From Bacteroidota bacterium (GTDB taxonomy: Bacteria > Bacteroidota > Bacteroidia > NS11-12g > UBA955), in the NCBI GenBank assembly GCA_963169345.1, contig CAUJCT010000001.1, positions 1 to 64,000 on the forward strand: DNA of 64,000 bases, given 5' to 3'. The notes beneath the pieces are model-generated. The model searched no databases. It had not been told where the DNA came from and saw nothing but the letters and a program-made list of their open reading frames with translations. Position numbers and translations under genes: made by a program. Below are positions 35,542 through 44,358 of this stretch, piece after piece. Position 1 is the first letter of the stretch. The number at the start of each line of letters is the position of its first letter.

Positions 35542-36474
35542 CTATCGTCCGATGTAGAAAACTCTGGAAATATTAAAACCGAAATGAATATCCCCTTTCA
35601 AAAAATTTCCATCGGTTTCGGCGATGTATCCCTTTTCGTTCATAGAACGGCTATTGGTAAAATGTAGTTGGAAAACGTGACCACCGGTCTCAATGTCAAA
35701 TCCAAGGGAAAGTGAGTTGTAATAAGTCTCTTTTATTTGACCAGGCAACACATAAAAGTACTCGTAAGTAATGGCAGTTTTACGTGTGATTTTATTTCTG
35801 CCAGCTATACCAATACTAAATACATCGTTTTTATACTTTTGAGAATCTATCAAATTTCTGTGTACCAATGTAGGCATTAACTGTAAAGAAAAACCCTTGC
35901 TGAATTTTCGAGACAAAAGCAATTGATGGGTATAAAATAATCTATGTGTAAAGTAATACGGCGTTGGACCGGTCACTTTCAAGGTCTGTACAGCTATATT
36001 TGACAAAAACACTATACTCATTGGTCGTTTTGAATCGCCTTTAGCTTGCCTCATGAATTTAAATTTGACTGTGCCGTCATACACCTTACCAACAGAACTT
36101 CTTCCAATTTCGAGATTGATTAAATCCGTTAATCCGTACGTAAAGCTGATTCTTTGAGTAGCGACATCCAAACCAAACAAAGTATATGTTCCTTCATTTA
36201 CACGACCGAATCGGTGACATATTCTGAAATCGAGATTCTTTTTACCAATCATTTCGGTTGAATTAGAATTAATGACCCTGTTGCCTTTAAAAATATTCTG
36301 TTCGAAATCCGGCCCTTCATCCATATCAATATCATCCAGCATACTAGATGTATCACCCACTAATCCGGGTGTATCTGATACCGAACTCGGGTTTTGATTT
36401 TTTTTTGTTGTGTCAGTCTGTGCATCTGAAACGATTGCAACAGATAAAAGGCAGGTCAATAATGCTATTCTCAT
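35542..36474 (-). CDS. DUF5777 family beta-barrel outer membrane protein
   Basis: A 310-residue protein with a signal peptide (LLTCLLSVAIVSDAQ) and an acidic linker (LDDIDMDEGPDFEQN). A beta-barrel follows with the DUF5777 pattern (NKNLDFRICHRFGRVNEGTY-like stretch, TYGLTDLINLEIGRSS, MSIVFLSNIAVQT). It is the last gene of the cytochrome-OB-YceI operon; its ATG overlaps the YceI stop as ATGA (36474-36471). DUF5777 genes in Bacteroidota are often near YceI and cytochrome-like genes, but their function is unknown. Confidence 0.8.
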   Translation of the reverse strand: MRIALLTCLLSVAIVSDAQTDTTKKNQNPSSVSDTPGLVGDTSSMLDDIDMDEGPDFEQNIFKGNRVINSNSTEMIGKKNLDFRICHRFGRVNEGTYTLFGLDVATQRISFTYGLTDLINLEIGRSSVGKVYDGTVKFKFMRQAKGDSKRPMSIVFLSNIAVQTLKVTGPTPYYFTHRLFYTHQLLLSRKFSKGFSLQLMPTLVHRNLIDSQKYKNDVFSIGIAGRNKITRKTAITYEYFYVLPGQIKETYYNSLSLGFDIETGGHVFQLHFTNSRSMNEKGYIAETDGNFLKGDIHFGFNISRVFYIGR

Positions 36475-37019
36475 TCTTTTTTAGCGTAGTCCATGGTAAT
36501 ATCCACATCGATTACTTCAGCAATTTTAGCTGCAGCAGTAGCGGGAATTGAAATATTGTAATCTTTAGGTTTAATTTTAAGTTTTGAAGTTGCGGTAGCT
36601 TTGTCACCCTTAACTACTATTGTTGCAGTACCGGTGATATCCTTAGTAACATCTTTTATGGTCAGTTTTCCCGAGTAATTGACATTGTATGAACCATCTT
36701 TGGTGAAGTCAACTGTTGCTATATCGGTTATTTTACCTTTAAAGGTAGCTTTGGGATATTTATCACTTTCGAGATACGATTCGTTGAAATGTTGCTCCAT
36801 TAAATCATTCGTAAAATCAAAACTTTTCAGGAGCAGAGAGAACTCCATAGCACCGGTTTTACTATCCAGTACACTGACAACTTTTCTGTTTTCTGCTTTG
36901 ATATCCTCCATGGTAGTTTTGGAGAAAAATTTAATAGTACCTGTTTTTGTCATGTATTTTTGAGCAAACAAGGACATACTTGATAGAAGTAACAGGGTGA
37001 GATAAGTTTTTTTAAACAT
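36471..37019 (-). CDS. YceI family periplasmic lipid-binding-like protein
   Basis: A 182-residue protein with a signal peptide (LTLLLLSSMSLFAQ) and one YceI beta-barrel (TGTIKFFSKTTMEDIKAENR, MEFSLLLKSFDFTNDLMEQH, FNESYLESDKYPKATFKGKI, YNVNYSGKLTIKDVTKDITG). YceI proteins are lipocalin-like and bind isoprenoid chains such as quinones. With cytochrome-like neighbours, a part in periplasmic electron transfer is possible but unproven. Confidence 0.9.
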   Translation of the reverse strand: MFKKTYLTLLLLSSMSLFAQKYMTKTGTIKFFSKTTMEDIKAENRKVVSVLDSKTGAMEFSLLLKSFDFTNDLMEQHFNESYLESDKYPKATFKGKITDIATVDFTKDGSYNVNYSGKLTIKDVTKDITGTATIVVKGDKATATSKLKIKPKDYNISIPATAAAKIAEVIDVDITMDYAKKE

Positions 37020-37049
37020 AATGCGGATTTATTTATCAGGTTAATACAA

Positions 37050-37472
37050 TTATTTTGCCAATTTACATCTGAACATTTGAACATCCATCAGGTAACCATT
37101 ACAGAAGCCAATAATGTTGACACTATCTTCCATATTAAGCTTTTCGATTTGATTATTTTCAACAGAGTCCATTTCACAGATAATGGCTCCCATATCATCT
37201 CCGGTATGAAGGGATAATGTATATCGATTGTTCAATATCTCTTTATTTGAAATTCGTCCAGAAACATTGATGGCCTTATCTCTGACCGCATAGAGTTTAG
37301 TTGCACTGTCTTCATAATTTGAAAACATTCTGTACAATTCCTGAGCGGTTATATGAATTTGTTCCTTTTTAGTAGGGTCGGCGTGTTTGGCCGAAAAAAA
37401 TTTGATATAGGCAAATACTGCAATTGCAGATACTAAACCTATTACAAACAGCCATATTATTATTTTCTTCAT
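37050..37472 (-). CDS. OB-fold (tRNA_anti-like) membrane-anchored protein
   Basis: A 140-residue protein with an N-terminal membrane anchor (IIIWLFVIGLVSAIAVFAYI) and a single OB-fold domain (ITAQELYRMFSNYEDSATKL, DKAINVSGRISNKEI, EDSVNIIGFCNGYLMDVQMF). It fits the putative OB-fold tRNA_anti-like family, which is common in Bacteroidota envelopes and of unknown function. It is in the middle of the cytochrome-YceI-DUF5777 operon, 13 bp after the preceding gene. Confidence 0.75.
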   Translation of the reverse strand: MKKIIIWLFVIGLVSAIAVFAYIKFFSAKHADPTKKEQIHITAQELYRMFSNYEDSATKLYAVRDKAINVSGRISNKEILNNRYTLSLHTGDDMGAIICEMDSVENNQIEKLNMEDSVNIIGFCNGYLMDVQMFRCKLAK

Positions 37473-37485
37473 CGTTTTTTTCTAA

Positions 37486-37875
37486 TTAATTATCTTTAGC
37501 TCCCCTGTTGATCCAAACTTGTATTTTAGATAAATCACAATCATTGATTTTAGGAGCACTTGGAGGCATATTTTTACTGCTACCAGGAGCGTAAATCTGA
37601 TTTAAGGCATTCATTAGTTTGTTATTGGTTAATGAATTCTGTACACCTGAATAATCTTGCAAAGTAATTGATCCATTTGGATTTCCTGAAGTATGACAGG
37701 CTAAGTCCGTACAGTTCACTTTAAGAATTGGAAGAATATCCCTTGAGAACAACACTTCAGTCGTATCGCAAGTCACATTTGGATACAATTTATCGGCCTT
37801 ATCATAATAACATCCATTGGAAAGTGACAGGATAATGGCTGCTAAACTGCTAAATTTAATTATTCGGAGCACCAT
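37486..37875 (-). CDS. Cytochrome c-like lipoprotein with CX4CH motif
   Basis: A 129-residue lipoprotein (lipobox LSNGC). The single domain has VLFSRDILPILKVNCTDLAC then H, giving Cys-X4-Cys-His, followed later by NMPPSAPKINDCDLSKIQVW and INRGA. The pattern DILPIL...C...CH and the C-terminal Lxx-I-x-x-WI-x-x-GA fit the cytochrome c-like domain common in Bacteroidota and Planctomycetes. The haem motif is longer than the canonical CXXCH, so haem attachment is uncertain. It overlaps the upstream homologue by 20 bp, which suggests tandem duplication and translational coupling. Confidence 0.75.
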   Translation of the reverse strand: MVLRIIKFSSLAAIILSLSNGCYYDKADKLYPNVTCDTTEVLFSRDILPILKVNCTDLACHTSGNPNGSITLQDYSGVQNSLTNNKLMNALNQIYAPGSSKNMPPSAPKINDCDLSKIQVWINRGAKDN

Positions 37876-38551
37876 CTTTAATCCAGTTTTTTATTTTCGT
37901 CATTTGGCAATTACTAATATAAGATGCAGCGTTAGGCATTGGTAAAAAGCCTGAAGTATGACTAAGAGCACCAACTAATCTGCCATTTAAAGCAACGGTT
38001 TGCAAAGCAGCATGATTAGTCAATATAAGGTTTCCACCGCCATGACAGGAAGTTGCACCACAATTATTGCTAATAATAGGGGCAATATCAGCAGTGTATT
38101 TGAATTTACTTGTATCACATCCCGAGTTACAGGAATTGTTGAGGGCACCCTGATTGATCCACTTGGCTATTTTATCAATGATATCCTGAGGCAGTTTTGA
38201 TGAATTATAAGGCATTTTACCTTTGTTTATCTGTTCAAAAAAATCAGAATTCAGACCTTTATTACCAATTTCATTTTTGACATTATTATAATTATTCAGC
38301 TTAACTCCATCTTCAGCTTTAATATCATTGTGGCAATTGACCTGATTAGCACCATTGGTGCAATAAGCTGTCATAATAGGCATTATATCATTTACAAAAT
38401 AGACTGAATCCGGATCACAATTCCCTGAATCATTGGTATTGCCTCCGTTATTATTATTTGTTTTACCAATCTGTATAGGCTGATGCTCGCATGCATTCAG
38501 GAGAATGACAAGTGTTGACAGACCGGCAAAAAATGATACTTGTTTCAACAT
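37856..38551 (-). CDS. Tandem cytochrome c-like lipoprotein
   Basis: A 231-residue lipoprotein (lipobox LLNAC) with two copies of the domain seen in the next gene. The first has VNDIMPIMTAYCTNGANQVN then CH (Cys-X8-Cys-His); the second has ADIAPIISNNCGATSCH (Cys-X4-Cys-His). Each is followed by a KIAKWINQGA / KIKNWIKDGA helix. It is the first gene of the operon that continues with a one-domain homologue, an OB-fold protein, YceI and DUF5777. A TAAATTTG box at 38562-38569 lies 10 bp from the ATG. Confidence 0.75.
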   Translation of the reverse strand: MLKQVSFFAGLSTLVILLNACEHQPIQIGKTNNNNGGNTNDSGNCDPDSVYFVNDIMPIMTAYCTNGANQVNCHNDIKAEDGVKLNNYNNVKNEIGNKGLNSDFFEQINKGKMPYNSSKLPQDIIDKIAKWINQGALNNSCNSGCDTSKFKYTADIAPIISNNCGATSCHGGGNLILTNHAALQTVALNGRLVGALSHTSGFLPMPNAASYISNCQMTKIKNWIKDGAPNN

Positions 38552-38561
38552 ATATTATTTA

Positions 38562-38569
38562 CAAATTTA
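38562..38569 (-). promoter_or_regulatory. -7 promoter box of the cytochrome-YceI operon
   Basis: Minus-strand TAAATTTG lies 10 bp upstream of the ATG at 38551. About 30 bp further upstream begins a 10-bp inverted repeat (TTATGTCTCA 38597-38606, TGAGACATAA 38697-38706). Confidence 0.5.
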
Positions 38570-38779
38570 AGGTTTAACTTTGATTCTTACTGTGACTTAT
38601 GTCTCAGAGCATACAAAAATCATACATGTTTTTTCAACACATCATAAACGCAGTTGACTAATATCTTAGTAATAAATACAATATACTTCTGAACTTGAGA
38701 CATAAAAACAATCATCTGAAATCAGAATATTTCAATATGAGAAATATTACAACATTTTGACAATTGACAAAAAACAGTC

Positions 38780-38806
38780 AAAAAAAAGCCCCGGAGGTTC
38801 CGGGGC
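38780..38806 (-). terminator. Rho-independent terminator after the E2 gene
   Basis: Minus-strand hairpin GCCCCGGA-ACC-TCCGGGGC (38806-38788) is followed by seven or more T, 9 bp beyond the E2 stop. Confidence 0.92.
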
Positions 38807-38815
38807 TTTCATATA

Positions 38816-40153
38816 TTAAATTTCGCGGTTAATATCCCATTGTTCGAGGTAGTCAGCTACCCTTCTTACAAATGCACCACCTAAAGCACCATCAACAATT
38901 CTGTGGTCGTATGAGTGACTCAGGAACATCATGTGTCTGATGGCAATTACATCTCCGTATTCGGTTTCCAGAACAGCAGGTTTCTTTCTGATGGCACCGA
39001 TCGCTAAAATAGCTACCTGAGGTTGGTTGATGATTGGCGTTCCCATCACATTACCGAATGTACCCACATTGGTAATGGTATACGTACCACCAGATATTTC
39101 ATCCGGTTGTAATTTGTTTTCTCTTGCGCGTTTTGCCAGATCGTTAACATCTTTAACCAGGCCAAGTAAGTTCTTAGTATCTGCATTTTTGATAACAGGC
39201 ACGATAAGGTTACCTGAAGGCAAAGCAGCAGCCATTCCAATATTGATGTTTTTTCTCTTAATGATATTCTGACCATCCAGAGAAATATTGATCATTGGGT
39301 AGTCTTTGATAGCTTTTACGACAGCTTCGATAAATATTGGAGTAAAGGTAATTTTTTCACCTTCTTTTTTCTCAAATTTCGATTTAATTTTATCTCTCCA
39401 TTGAACGAGGTTGGTAACATCCACTTCAACAAAAGAGGTAACGTGCGGACTGGTAGACTTACTCATCACCATGTGATCAGCAATCAATTTGCGCATTCTG
39501 TCCATTTCGATGATTTCATCACCAGGCATCATGCTGATTTTAGAAGCAGCTGGTGCGGCTTTCACAGGAGCAGGAGTTGAAGTGCTCACGTTAACAACCT
39601 GACTTGGAGTTGAAACAGCAGGAGCAGCAGATTGTCTGCCATTTTCGAGGTATTTCAAAATATCACCTTTGGTCACGCGATTGTCTTTACCAGAACCAGG
39701 AATTGCATCCAACTCAGCCATTCCAATACCTTCCGTTCTTGCTATATTGAGAACTAGAGGAGAATAAAATCTACCGGCTTCTCCATTAGAAGTTACAGGA
39801 GCAGAATGAGAGACAACAGCTTGTTGAGCAATTTTAGATGCATGAATAACAGTCTCATCCGGTTGTTCTTTTTTGGCAGGAGCAGCTTTTTCAGAAGCAG
39901 GAGCAGCAGAAGCATCGGAACCAATGATTGCAATTGGAGCACCAACTGGCACAACATCACCTTCATTAAAGAGCTTTTTAATCAAAACACCTTCAGCTGT
40001 GGAAGGTACTTCTGAGTCAACCTTATCCGTTGCAATTTCTACAACAGCTTCGTCCATTTTAATGGTATCACCTTCATTTTTCAACCACTTGGTAATAGTA
40101 GCTTCGGCAATACTTTCGCCCATTTTAGGCATTATCAATTCAACTTGAGCCAT
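38816..40153 (-). CDS. Dihydrolipoamide acyltransferase (E2) of a 2-oxoacid dehydrogenase complex
   Basis: A 445-residue E2. There is one lipoyl domain (PKMGESIAEATITKWLKNEG, lipoyl Lys in IATDKVDSEVPS), an Ala/Pro linker, and a peripheral subunit-binding domain (FYSPLVLNIARTEGIGMAEL ... RVTKGDILKYL). After a second linker comes the catalytic domain with HRIVDG in LSHSYDHRIVDGALGGAFV. Sequence alone does not separate pyruvate, branched-chain and 2-oxoglutarate E2; one lipoyl domain with this N-terminus is most like the branched-chain type. It has a TATCTTTG box at 40166-40173 and its own terminator, so E1 and E3 genes must be elsewhere. Confidence 0.92.
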   Translation of the reverse strand: MAQVELIMPKMGESIAEATITKWLKNEGDTIKMDEAVVEIATDKVDSEVPSTAEGVLIKKLFNEGDVVPVGAPIAIIGSDASAAPASEKAAPAKKEQPDETVIHASKIAQQAVVSHSAPVTSNGEAGRFYSPLVLNIARTEGIGMAELDAIPGSGKDNRVTKGDILKYLENGRQSAAPAVSTPSQVVNVSTSTPAPVKAAPAASKISMMPGDEIIEMDRMRKLIADHMVMSKSTSPHVTSFVEVDVTNLVQWRDKIKSKFEKKEGEKITFTPIFIEAVVKAIKDYPMINISLDGQNIIKRKNINIGMAAALPSGNLIVPVIKNADTKNLLGLVKDVNDLAKRARENKLQPDEISGGTYTITNVGTFGNVMGTPIINQPQVAILAIGAIRKKPAVLETEYGDVIAIRHMMFLSHSYDHRIVDGALGGAFVRRVADYLEQWDINREI

Positions 40154-40165
40154 AGATTAAGGGTG

Positions 40166-40173
40166 CAAAGATA
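40166..40173 (-). promoter_or_regulatory. -7 promoter box of the E2 gene
   Basis: Minus-strand TATCTTTG lies 12 bp upstream of the ATG at 40153. Confidence 0.65.
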
Positions 40174-40371
40174 GTATTTTTTAATATAAGTAGAAATGAA
40201 CATCATTAGGATGAAATGATAATGAGAATCTTGCTAGATTTAAATGCTAAATAAAATGTGCAAAAATCTAACTAATATCAATGAATTAAGGCAGATAGCC
40301 TCTAAAACAATCAGACAAATCTTTATGTATAAGAGTTGGTAAATCAGGCAGTAAAAAATCACAAAAGCCCC

Positions 40372-40379
40372 TATCTTCG
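40372..40379 (+). promoter_or_regulatory. -7 promoter box adjacent to a GTG start
   Basis: TATCTTCG lies 4 bp before the GTG at 40384, so a leaderless mRNA beginning at or near that codon is predicted. Confidence 0.5.
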
Positions 40380-40383
40380 CGCT

Positions 40384-41499
40384 GTGAAATTCAGTGTAGA
40401 AAAAGTAGATAATGCTCAACTGGCAGCAGAGTTTCTTGCATTTCCAAAAAGATTATACGCCAACGATGCCAATTACATCATGCCATTGGATATTGACATT
40501 GAAAATGTATTTAACCGTTCTTACAATCCCGCCTTTAAACTTGGCGATTGCGAGCGCTGGTTGCTAAAAGAAGGTGGTAAGACAGTAGGAAGAATAGCAG
40601 GATTCTATGTTTTTGTTGAAAAACTCCAAATGAAAAATGGCGGATGTGGTTTTTTTGAGTGTATCGACTCCCAGGAAGCTGCCAATCAGTTATTTGACAC
40701 CGCAAAAGCTTGGTTAATTGAAAAAGGTTGCCAGTTTATGGATGGTCCAATCAACTTTGGTGACCGTGACAGTTTTTGGGGTTTAATGGTAGATGGATTT
40801 GCTAGTCCGTCGTACCGCGAAAACTACAACTTTCCTTACTATAAAGCTTTATTTGAAAACTACGGATTCAAATTTGAAATTGGACAAACCACTTCCTTAA
40901 TTGAAGAGAATATGTTCAACTTCGAACGATTCAGCAAACTGGCTTCCAGGGTTTTTAACAATCCTTCTTACACTTTCGAAAATTTTAAAACTTCCAAAAT
41001 AGATAAGTACGCAGAGGATTTTGTGACCATCTACAACAAAGCCTGGGCATTTCACGAAGATTTTGTTCCAATGACCAAGGAAAAAATTCTTTTGAGAATG
41101 GAAGAAATGAAGCCTATAGTTGTAGAAGACCTCAATATTTTTGCCTATCACGATGGCGTTCCGGTTGGATTTTACCTGACAGTTTTGGATGTCAACCAGA
41201 TTTTCAAACATGTGAACGGGAAAATGAACTGGATTGGTAAATTAAAGTTCCTGTATTATAAAAGAAAAATAAAAAGGATCAGAGGTATCATTTTCGGTGT
41301 GGTGCCTGAGTTCCACAATCTGGGAATTGAAGTTGCTTTGATAATGAAGTTCAGAGAAGCACTGTTAAGAGGCGGACAATTCACTCAAAATGAACTGGCA
41401 TGGATTGGCGATTTTAATCCAAAAATGCTCAGTATGTTTGAATCAATGGGCGCTCAACCTATCAAAAGACACATCACGTACCGCTACACTTTTAACTAA
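40384..41499 (+). CDS. GNAT-fold protein of the YghO type
   Basis: A 371-residue cytosolic protein starting at GTG (KFSVEKVDNAQLAAEFLAFP). Motifs include YANDANYIMPLDIDIENVFN, GRIAGFYVFVEK, FFECIDSQEAANQLFDTAKA, FMDGPINFGDRDSFWGLMVD and the C-terminal WIGDFNPKMLSMFESMGAQP. This is the Bacteroidota family usually annotated as a GNAT-like N-acetyltransferase related to E. coli YghO. The substrate is unknown. The frame extends 5' to a TTG at 40336, but the promoter box lies in between. A glycosyltransferase gene follows after 6 bp. Confidence 0.75.
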   Translation: MKFSVEKVDNAQLAAEFLAFPKRLYANDANYIMPLDIDIENVFNRSYNPAFKLGDCERWLLKEGGKTVGRIAGFYVFVEKLQMKNGGCGFFECIDSQEAANQLFDTAKAWLIEKGCQFMDGPINFGDRDSFWGLMVDGFASPSYRENYNFPYYKALFENYGFKFEIGQTTSLIEENMFNFERFSKLASRVFNNPSYTFENFKTSKIDKYAEDFVTIYNKAWAFHEDFVPMTKEKILLRMEEMKPIVVEDLNIFAYHDGVPVGFYLTVLDVNQIFKHVNGKMNWIGKLKFLYYKRKIKRIRGIIFGVVPEFHNLGIEVALIMKFREALLRGGQFTQNELAWIGDFNPKMLSMFESMGAQPIKRHITYRYTFN

Positions 41500-41505
41500 A
41501 CAAAT

Positions 41506-42690
41506 TTGAAAATTCTTTTCATAGCCAATAGATTTCCATATCCGCCTTTCAGAGGGGATAAGCTAAAAATTTACAATCTGGCTAAAAGGATTGCTCAACA
41601 TCACGAATTACATTTAATCACTTTTGCAGAAAACAAAGACGATTTAAAGTACCTGCCGGAATTACAAAAGATCTTTACCAAAACCATAATTGTTGATTTG
41701 CCTAAATGGAAAAGTGTTCTCAATGTTGGTATTGGTATGTTGGGTTCGAAGCCATTGCAGGTGAACTATTTTAAATCAGGTAAATTCAAACGGGAGCTTA
41801 GTTTATTGTTAAAAAACAATGAATATGATGCCATTCACGTTCAGCATTTGAGGATGGCACAGTATGCCATGGATTTGAAGTCAGACTTTCGTATTTTAGA
41901 CTTGCCTGATGCCTTCTCTTTATACTGGCAAAGGCGCAAATCTGTAGCTAGAAGCTTACCCAGCAGAATCCTGGACAACATTGAATCAGCGAGAGTTTTA
42001 AAGTATGAAAAACTGATTTTGCAAGCTTTTAACTTGAATCTGGTTTGTTCAATGGAAGACTTAAAATTCCTTAAAGACAAACACAAAATCGAACATATAC
42101 GATTATTGCCAAATGGAGTTGATACGGATAAATTCCATCCCCAAAATCACGATTATACACATGCACATACTTTGCTGTTTACCGGTAATATGGACTATGA
42201 TCCAAATGTGGATGCAGTTTTGTATTTTGTAGAGCAAATATTTCCTACCATTGTTAAGACTTTTCCAAATGTGAAGTTTGTTATCGCTGGTCAGCGTCCA
42301 ATTGATAAGGTGAAGTCATTACATAATGGCAAAAATATAGAGGTTACCGGTTTTATACCCGAGTTATCCGACATGTACAATCAAGCCTCAGTTGTAGTAG
42401 CTCCATTGAGATTTGGAGCGGGTACCCAGAACAAAGTACTGGAAGCAATGTCTATGGGAATTCCGGTAGTATGTTCACATATAGGATTTGAAGGATTGGG
42501 TATTCAGGATGGAGAAGGTGCTTTTATGAGAAAAGATGCCGACACGTTTGCCCAGCAGGTTATTACACTTCTCAGCGATGAATCGTTAAGATTAAGTACC
42601 GGTCAAAAAGGCATTGAAGTGATACAAAACAATTTCAGCTGGGATAAAGTAGCAGGCATTTTAGAAGCTTATTTAGAGAAGCGTTTTTAA
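41506..42690 (+). CDS. Glycosyltransferase family 4 protein
   Basis: A 394-residue GT-B fold transferase. The N-terminus has ILFIANRFPYPPFRGDKLKI, the linker LLPNGVDTDKFHP, and the nucleotide-sugar site LLFTGNMDYDPNVDAVLYFV ... VVAPLRFGAGTQNKVLEAMS (Glu-rich EX7E region) and GIPVVCS. The start is TTG, 6 bp after the preceding stop, with no better ATG. It resembles the sugar transferases found with exopolysaccharide gene sets. The sugar and acceptor cannot be told. Confidence 0.88.
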   Translation: MKILFIANRFPYPPFRGDKLKIYNLAKRIAQHHELHLITFAENKDDLKYLPELQKIFTKTIIVDLPKWKSVLNVGIGMLGSKPLQVNYFKSGKFKRELSLLLKNNEYDAIHVQHLRMAQYAMDLKSDFRILDLPDAFSLYWQRRKSVARSLPSRILDNIESARVLKYEKLILQAFNLNLVCSMEDLKFLKDKHKIEHIRLLPNGVDTDKFHPQNHDYTHAHTLLFTGNMDYDPNVDAVLYFVEQIFPTIVKTFPNVKFVIAGQRPIDKVKSLHNGKNIEVTGFIPELSDMYNQASVVVAPLRFGAGTQNKVLEAMSMGIPVVCSHIGFEGLGIQDGEGAFMRKDADTFAQQVITLLSDESLRLSTGQKGIEVIQNNFSWDKVAGILEAYLEKRF

Positions 42691-42741
42691 AAATCGTACT
42701 TAAGAAAACAGGAAGGCTATTCAGATTGGAAAAATCCTTTT

Positions 42742-42749
42742 TATATTCG
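42742..42749 (+). promoter_or_regulatory. -7 promoter box of the MFS gene, adjacent to start
   Basis: TATATTCG ends 4 bp before the ATG at 42754; a leaderless transcript is predicted. Confidence 0.5.
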
Positions 42750-42753
42750 CTGC

Positions 42754-43974
42754 ATGCAATCCCCTTCTACTCAGAATCGTTCACTGGCATTAATATTTAT
42801 AACTCTGCTTATTGATGTAATTGGCATAGGCATCATTATACCGGTCATACCAAAACTATTAGGAGAGCTTGGGAATTACACTGTATCTGAGGCATCAGCA
42901 GTCGGAGCCTGGATGACAGTAGCGTTTGCATTACCACAATTCATTTTCTCCCCGATATTCGGAGGATTAAGTGATATGTATGGCCGAAGACCAATAATTA
43001 TTTTATCCTTACTGGGCTTAGGAGTTGATTTCGTCATTCATGCTGTGGCACCGACAATTTCCATCTTATTTATTGGCAGAATACTGGCGGGAATATGTGG
43101 TGCCAGCTTTACAACAGCAACATCCTACTTAGCAGATATCAGTACTCCTGAGAAACGAGCACAGAATTTTGGTTTAATCGGTATGGCATTTGGATTAGGA
43201 TTCATACTTGGACCAATGATTGGAGGGCTTGTGGGCAATGAAAATGTGCGAATGCCATTTTGGATTGCGGCGTGTTTATCATTTCTAAATGCCATTTTGT
43301 GTTTGATGGCTTTACCAGAGAGTTTAAATAAAGAGCACAGGCGTTCATTTGACATCAAAAGAGCAAATCCATTGGGGACATTGCGACAAATGAGAAAATA
43401 TCCGGCAGTATTGCGCATGATGGTGCCATTGTTTCTCATATACATTGCTGCACATGCAGTTCAATCCAACTGGTCGTTTTACACCAAATACAAATTCAAA
43501 TGGGATGAAAAGACAATAGGTTTATCATTGACTATGGTTGGATTAATGATTGCTATTGTACAAGGCGGATTAATACGGGTAATTGTTCCAAAGTTAGGCA
43601 ACAGAAAATCTATTGAATATGGATTTTTATTATATGCACTAGGCATGTTGTTGTTTGCATTAGCGGATAAAACATGGATGATGTTTGCAGTGACGATAGT
43701 TTATTGTTTAGGAGGCATTGCAGGTCCGGCCTTGCAAGGAGAAATGTCTAAGGCAGTACCAGCCAATGCACAAGGAGAGCTCAGTGGAGGCATGACAGCA
43801 TTGATGAGTATCTCATCGGTATTTGGACCATTGATTATGAATTCCATATTTGCTGTATTTTCGGGCAAGAAAGCGATAATCGAATTACCCGGAGCCCCGA
43901 TGATGTTAGGAGCATTGTTGATATTGATATCGTATGTGTTGGTGTGGAGGAGCTATAGGTTAAAGAGTGTGTGA
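42754..43974 (+). CDS. TetA-like MFS efflux transporter
   Basis: A 406-residue, 12-helix major facilitator. Helix 1 carries the antiporter-type LIDVIGIGIIIPVIPKLL, and motif A is GGLSDMYGRRPIIILSLLGL. Motif C-like glycine-rich helix 5 is GMAFGLGFILGPMIGGLVG. This arrangement is that of the TCR/Tet (DHA1) drug:H+ antiporters, but many chromosomal members in Bacteroidota have unrelated substrates, so tetracycline export is not implied. Length is complete. Confidence 0.88.
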   Translation: MQSPSTQNRSLALIFITLLIDVIGIGIIIPVIPKLLGELGNYTVSEASAVGAWMTVAFALPQFIFSPIFGGLSDMYGRRPIIILSLLGLGVDFVIHAVAPTISILFIGRILAGICGASFTTATSYLADISTPEKRAQNFGLIGMAFGLGFILGPMIGGLVGNENVRMPFWIAACLSFLNAILCLMALPESLNKEHRRSFDIKRANPLGTLRQMRKYPAVLRMMVPLFLIYIAAHAVQSNWSFYTKYKFKWDEKTIGLSLTMVGLMIAIVQGGLIRVIVPKLGNRKSIEYGFLLYALGMLLFALADKTWMMFAVTIVYCLGGIAGPALQGEMSKAVPANAQGELSGGMTALMSISSVFGPLIMNSIFAVFSGKKAIIELPGAPMMLGALLILISYVLVWRSYRLKSV

Positions 43975-44024
43975 GAAATAAAATCAGTATGCATTCTTAA
44001 TATTCATTATTTTTTTGATTTCCC

Positions 44025-44250
44025 TTTTTTAACGCAGATATCGCAGATTTTTTATTATCTGTTAATTAAAATATTGACATAATGTTTTTAATATCTTTCC
44101 TTTTTTCGAACTATCCGCCATAGGCGGAAGGATGTCGCAGAAAGATTCGCGGATGATATAGGTGTTTCTCTAATGAATTGGGGGGATAGCGCAAATGGCT
44201 TAGGGACAATAAAGATCTGTGAAATCTGCGTCAAAAAAGTCCTCAACATT
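44025..44250 (+). repeat. Short (non-coding) TIR-bounded repeat element, copy B
   Basis: The left end is TTTTTTAACGCAGATATCGC and the right end is TCTGTGAAATCTGCGTCAAA followed by AAAGTCCTCAACATT. The reverse complement of the right end matches 17 of 20 positions of the left end (TTTAACGCAGATATCGCAGA). The internal core has a TCCGCCATAGGCGGA hairpin followed by AGATTCGCAGATGATA. No gene is present. Confidence 0.8.
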
Positions 44251-44269
44251 CACTTACAACTCCATTATC

Positions 44270-44336
44270 ACATCCACCGCGACACAATTCAGCATTTCAG
44301 CATATCAGCATATCAGCAGCTTAGCAATTCTGCCAT
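44270..44336 (-). repeat. CTGAA array joined to copy B
   Basis: CACCGCGACACAATTCAGCA followed by TTTCAGCATATCAGCATATC and CAGCAGC. This is the array module that recurs after each element copy, about 25-60 bp beyond the right end. Confidence 0.7.
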
Positions 44337-44358
44337 CCCATAAGTGTTAACAGTTTCG

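Noticed and set aside
42754..43974. Tetracycline resistance gene
   Set aside because: The protein has TetA-family motifs, but there is no transposon context and many chromosomal members export other compounds; only a general efflux call is supportable.
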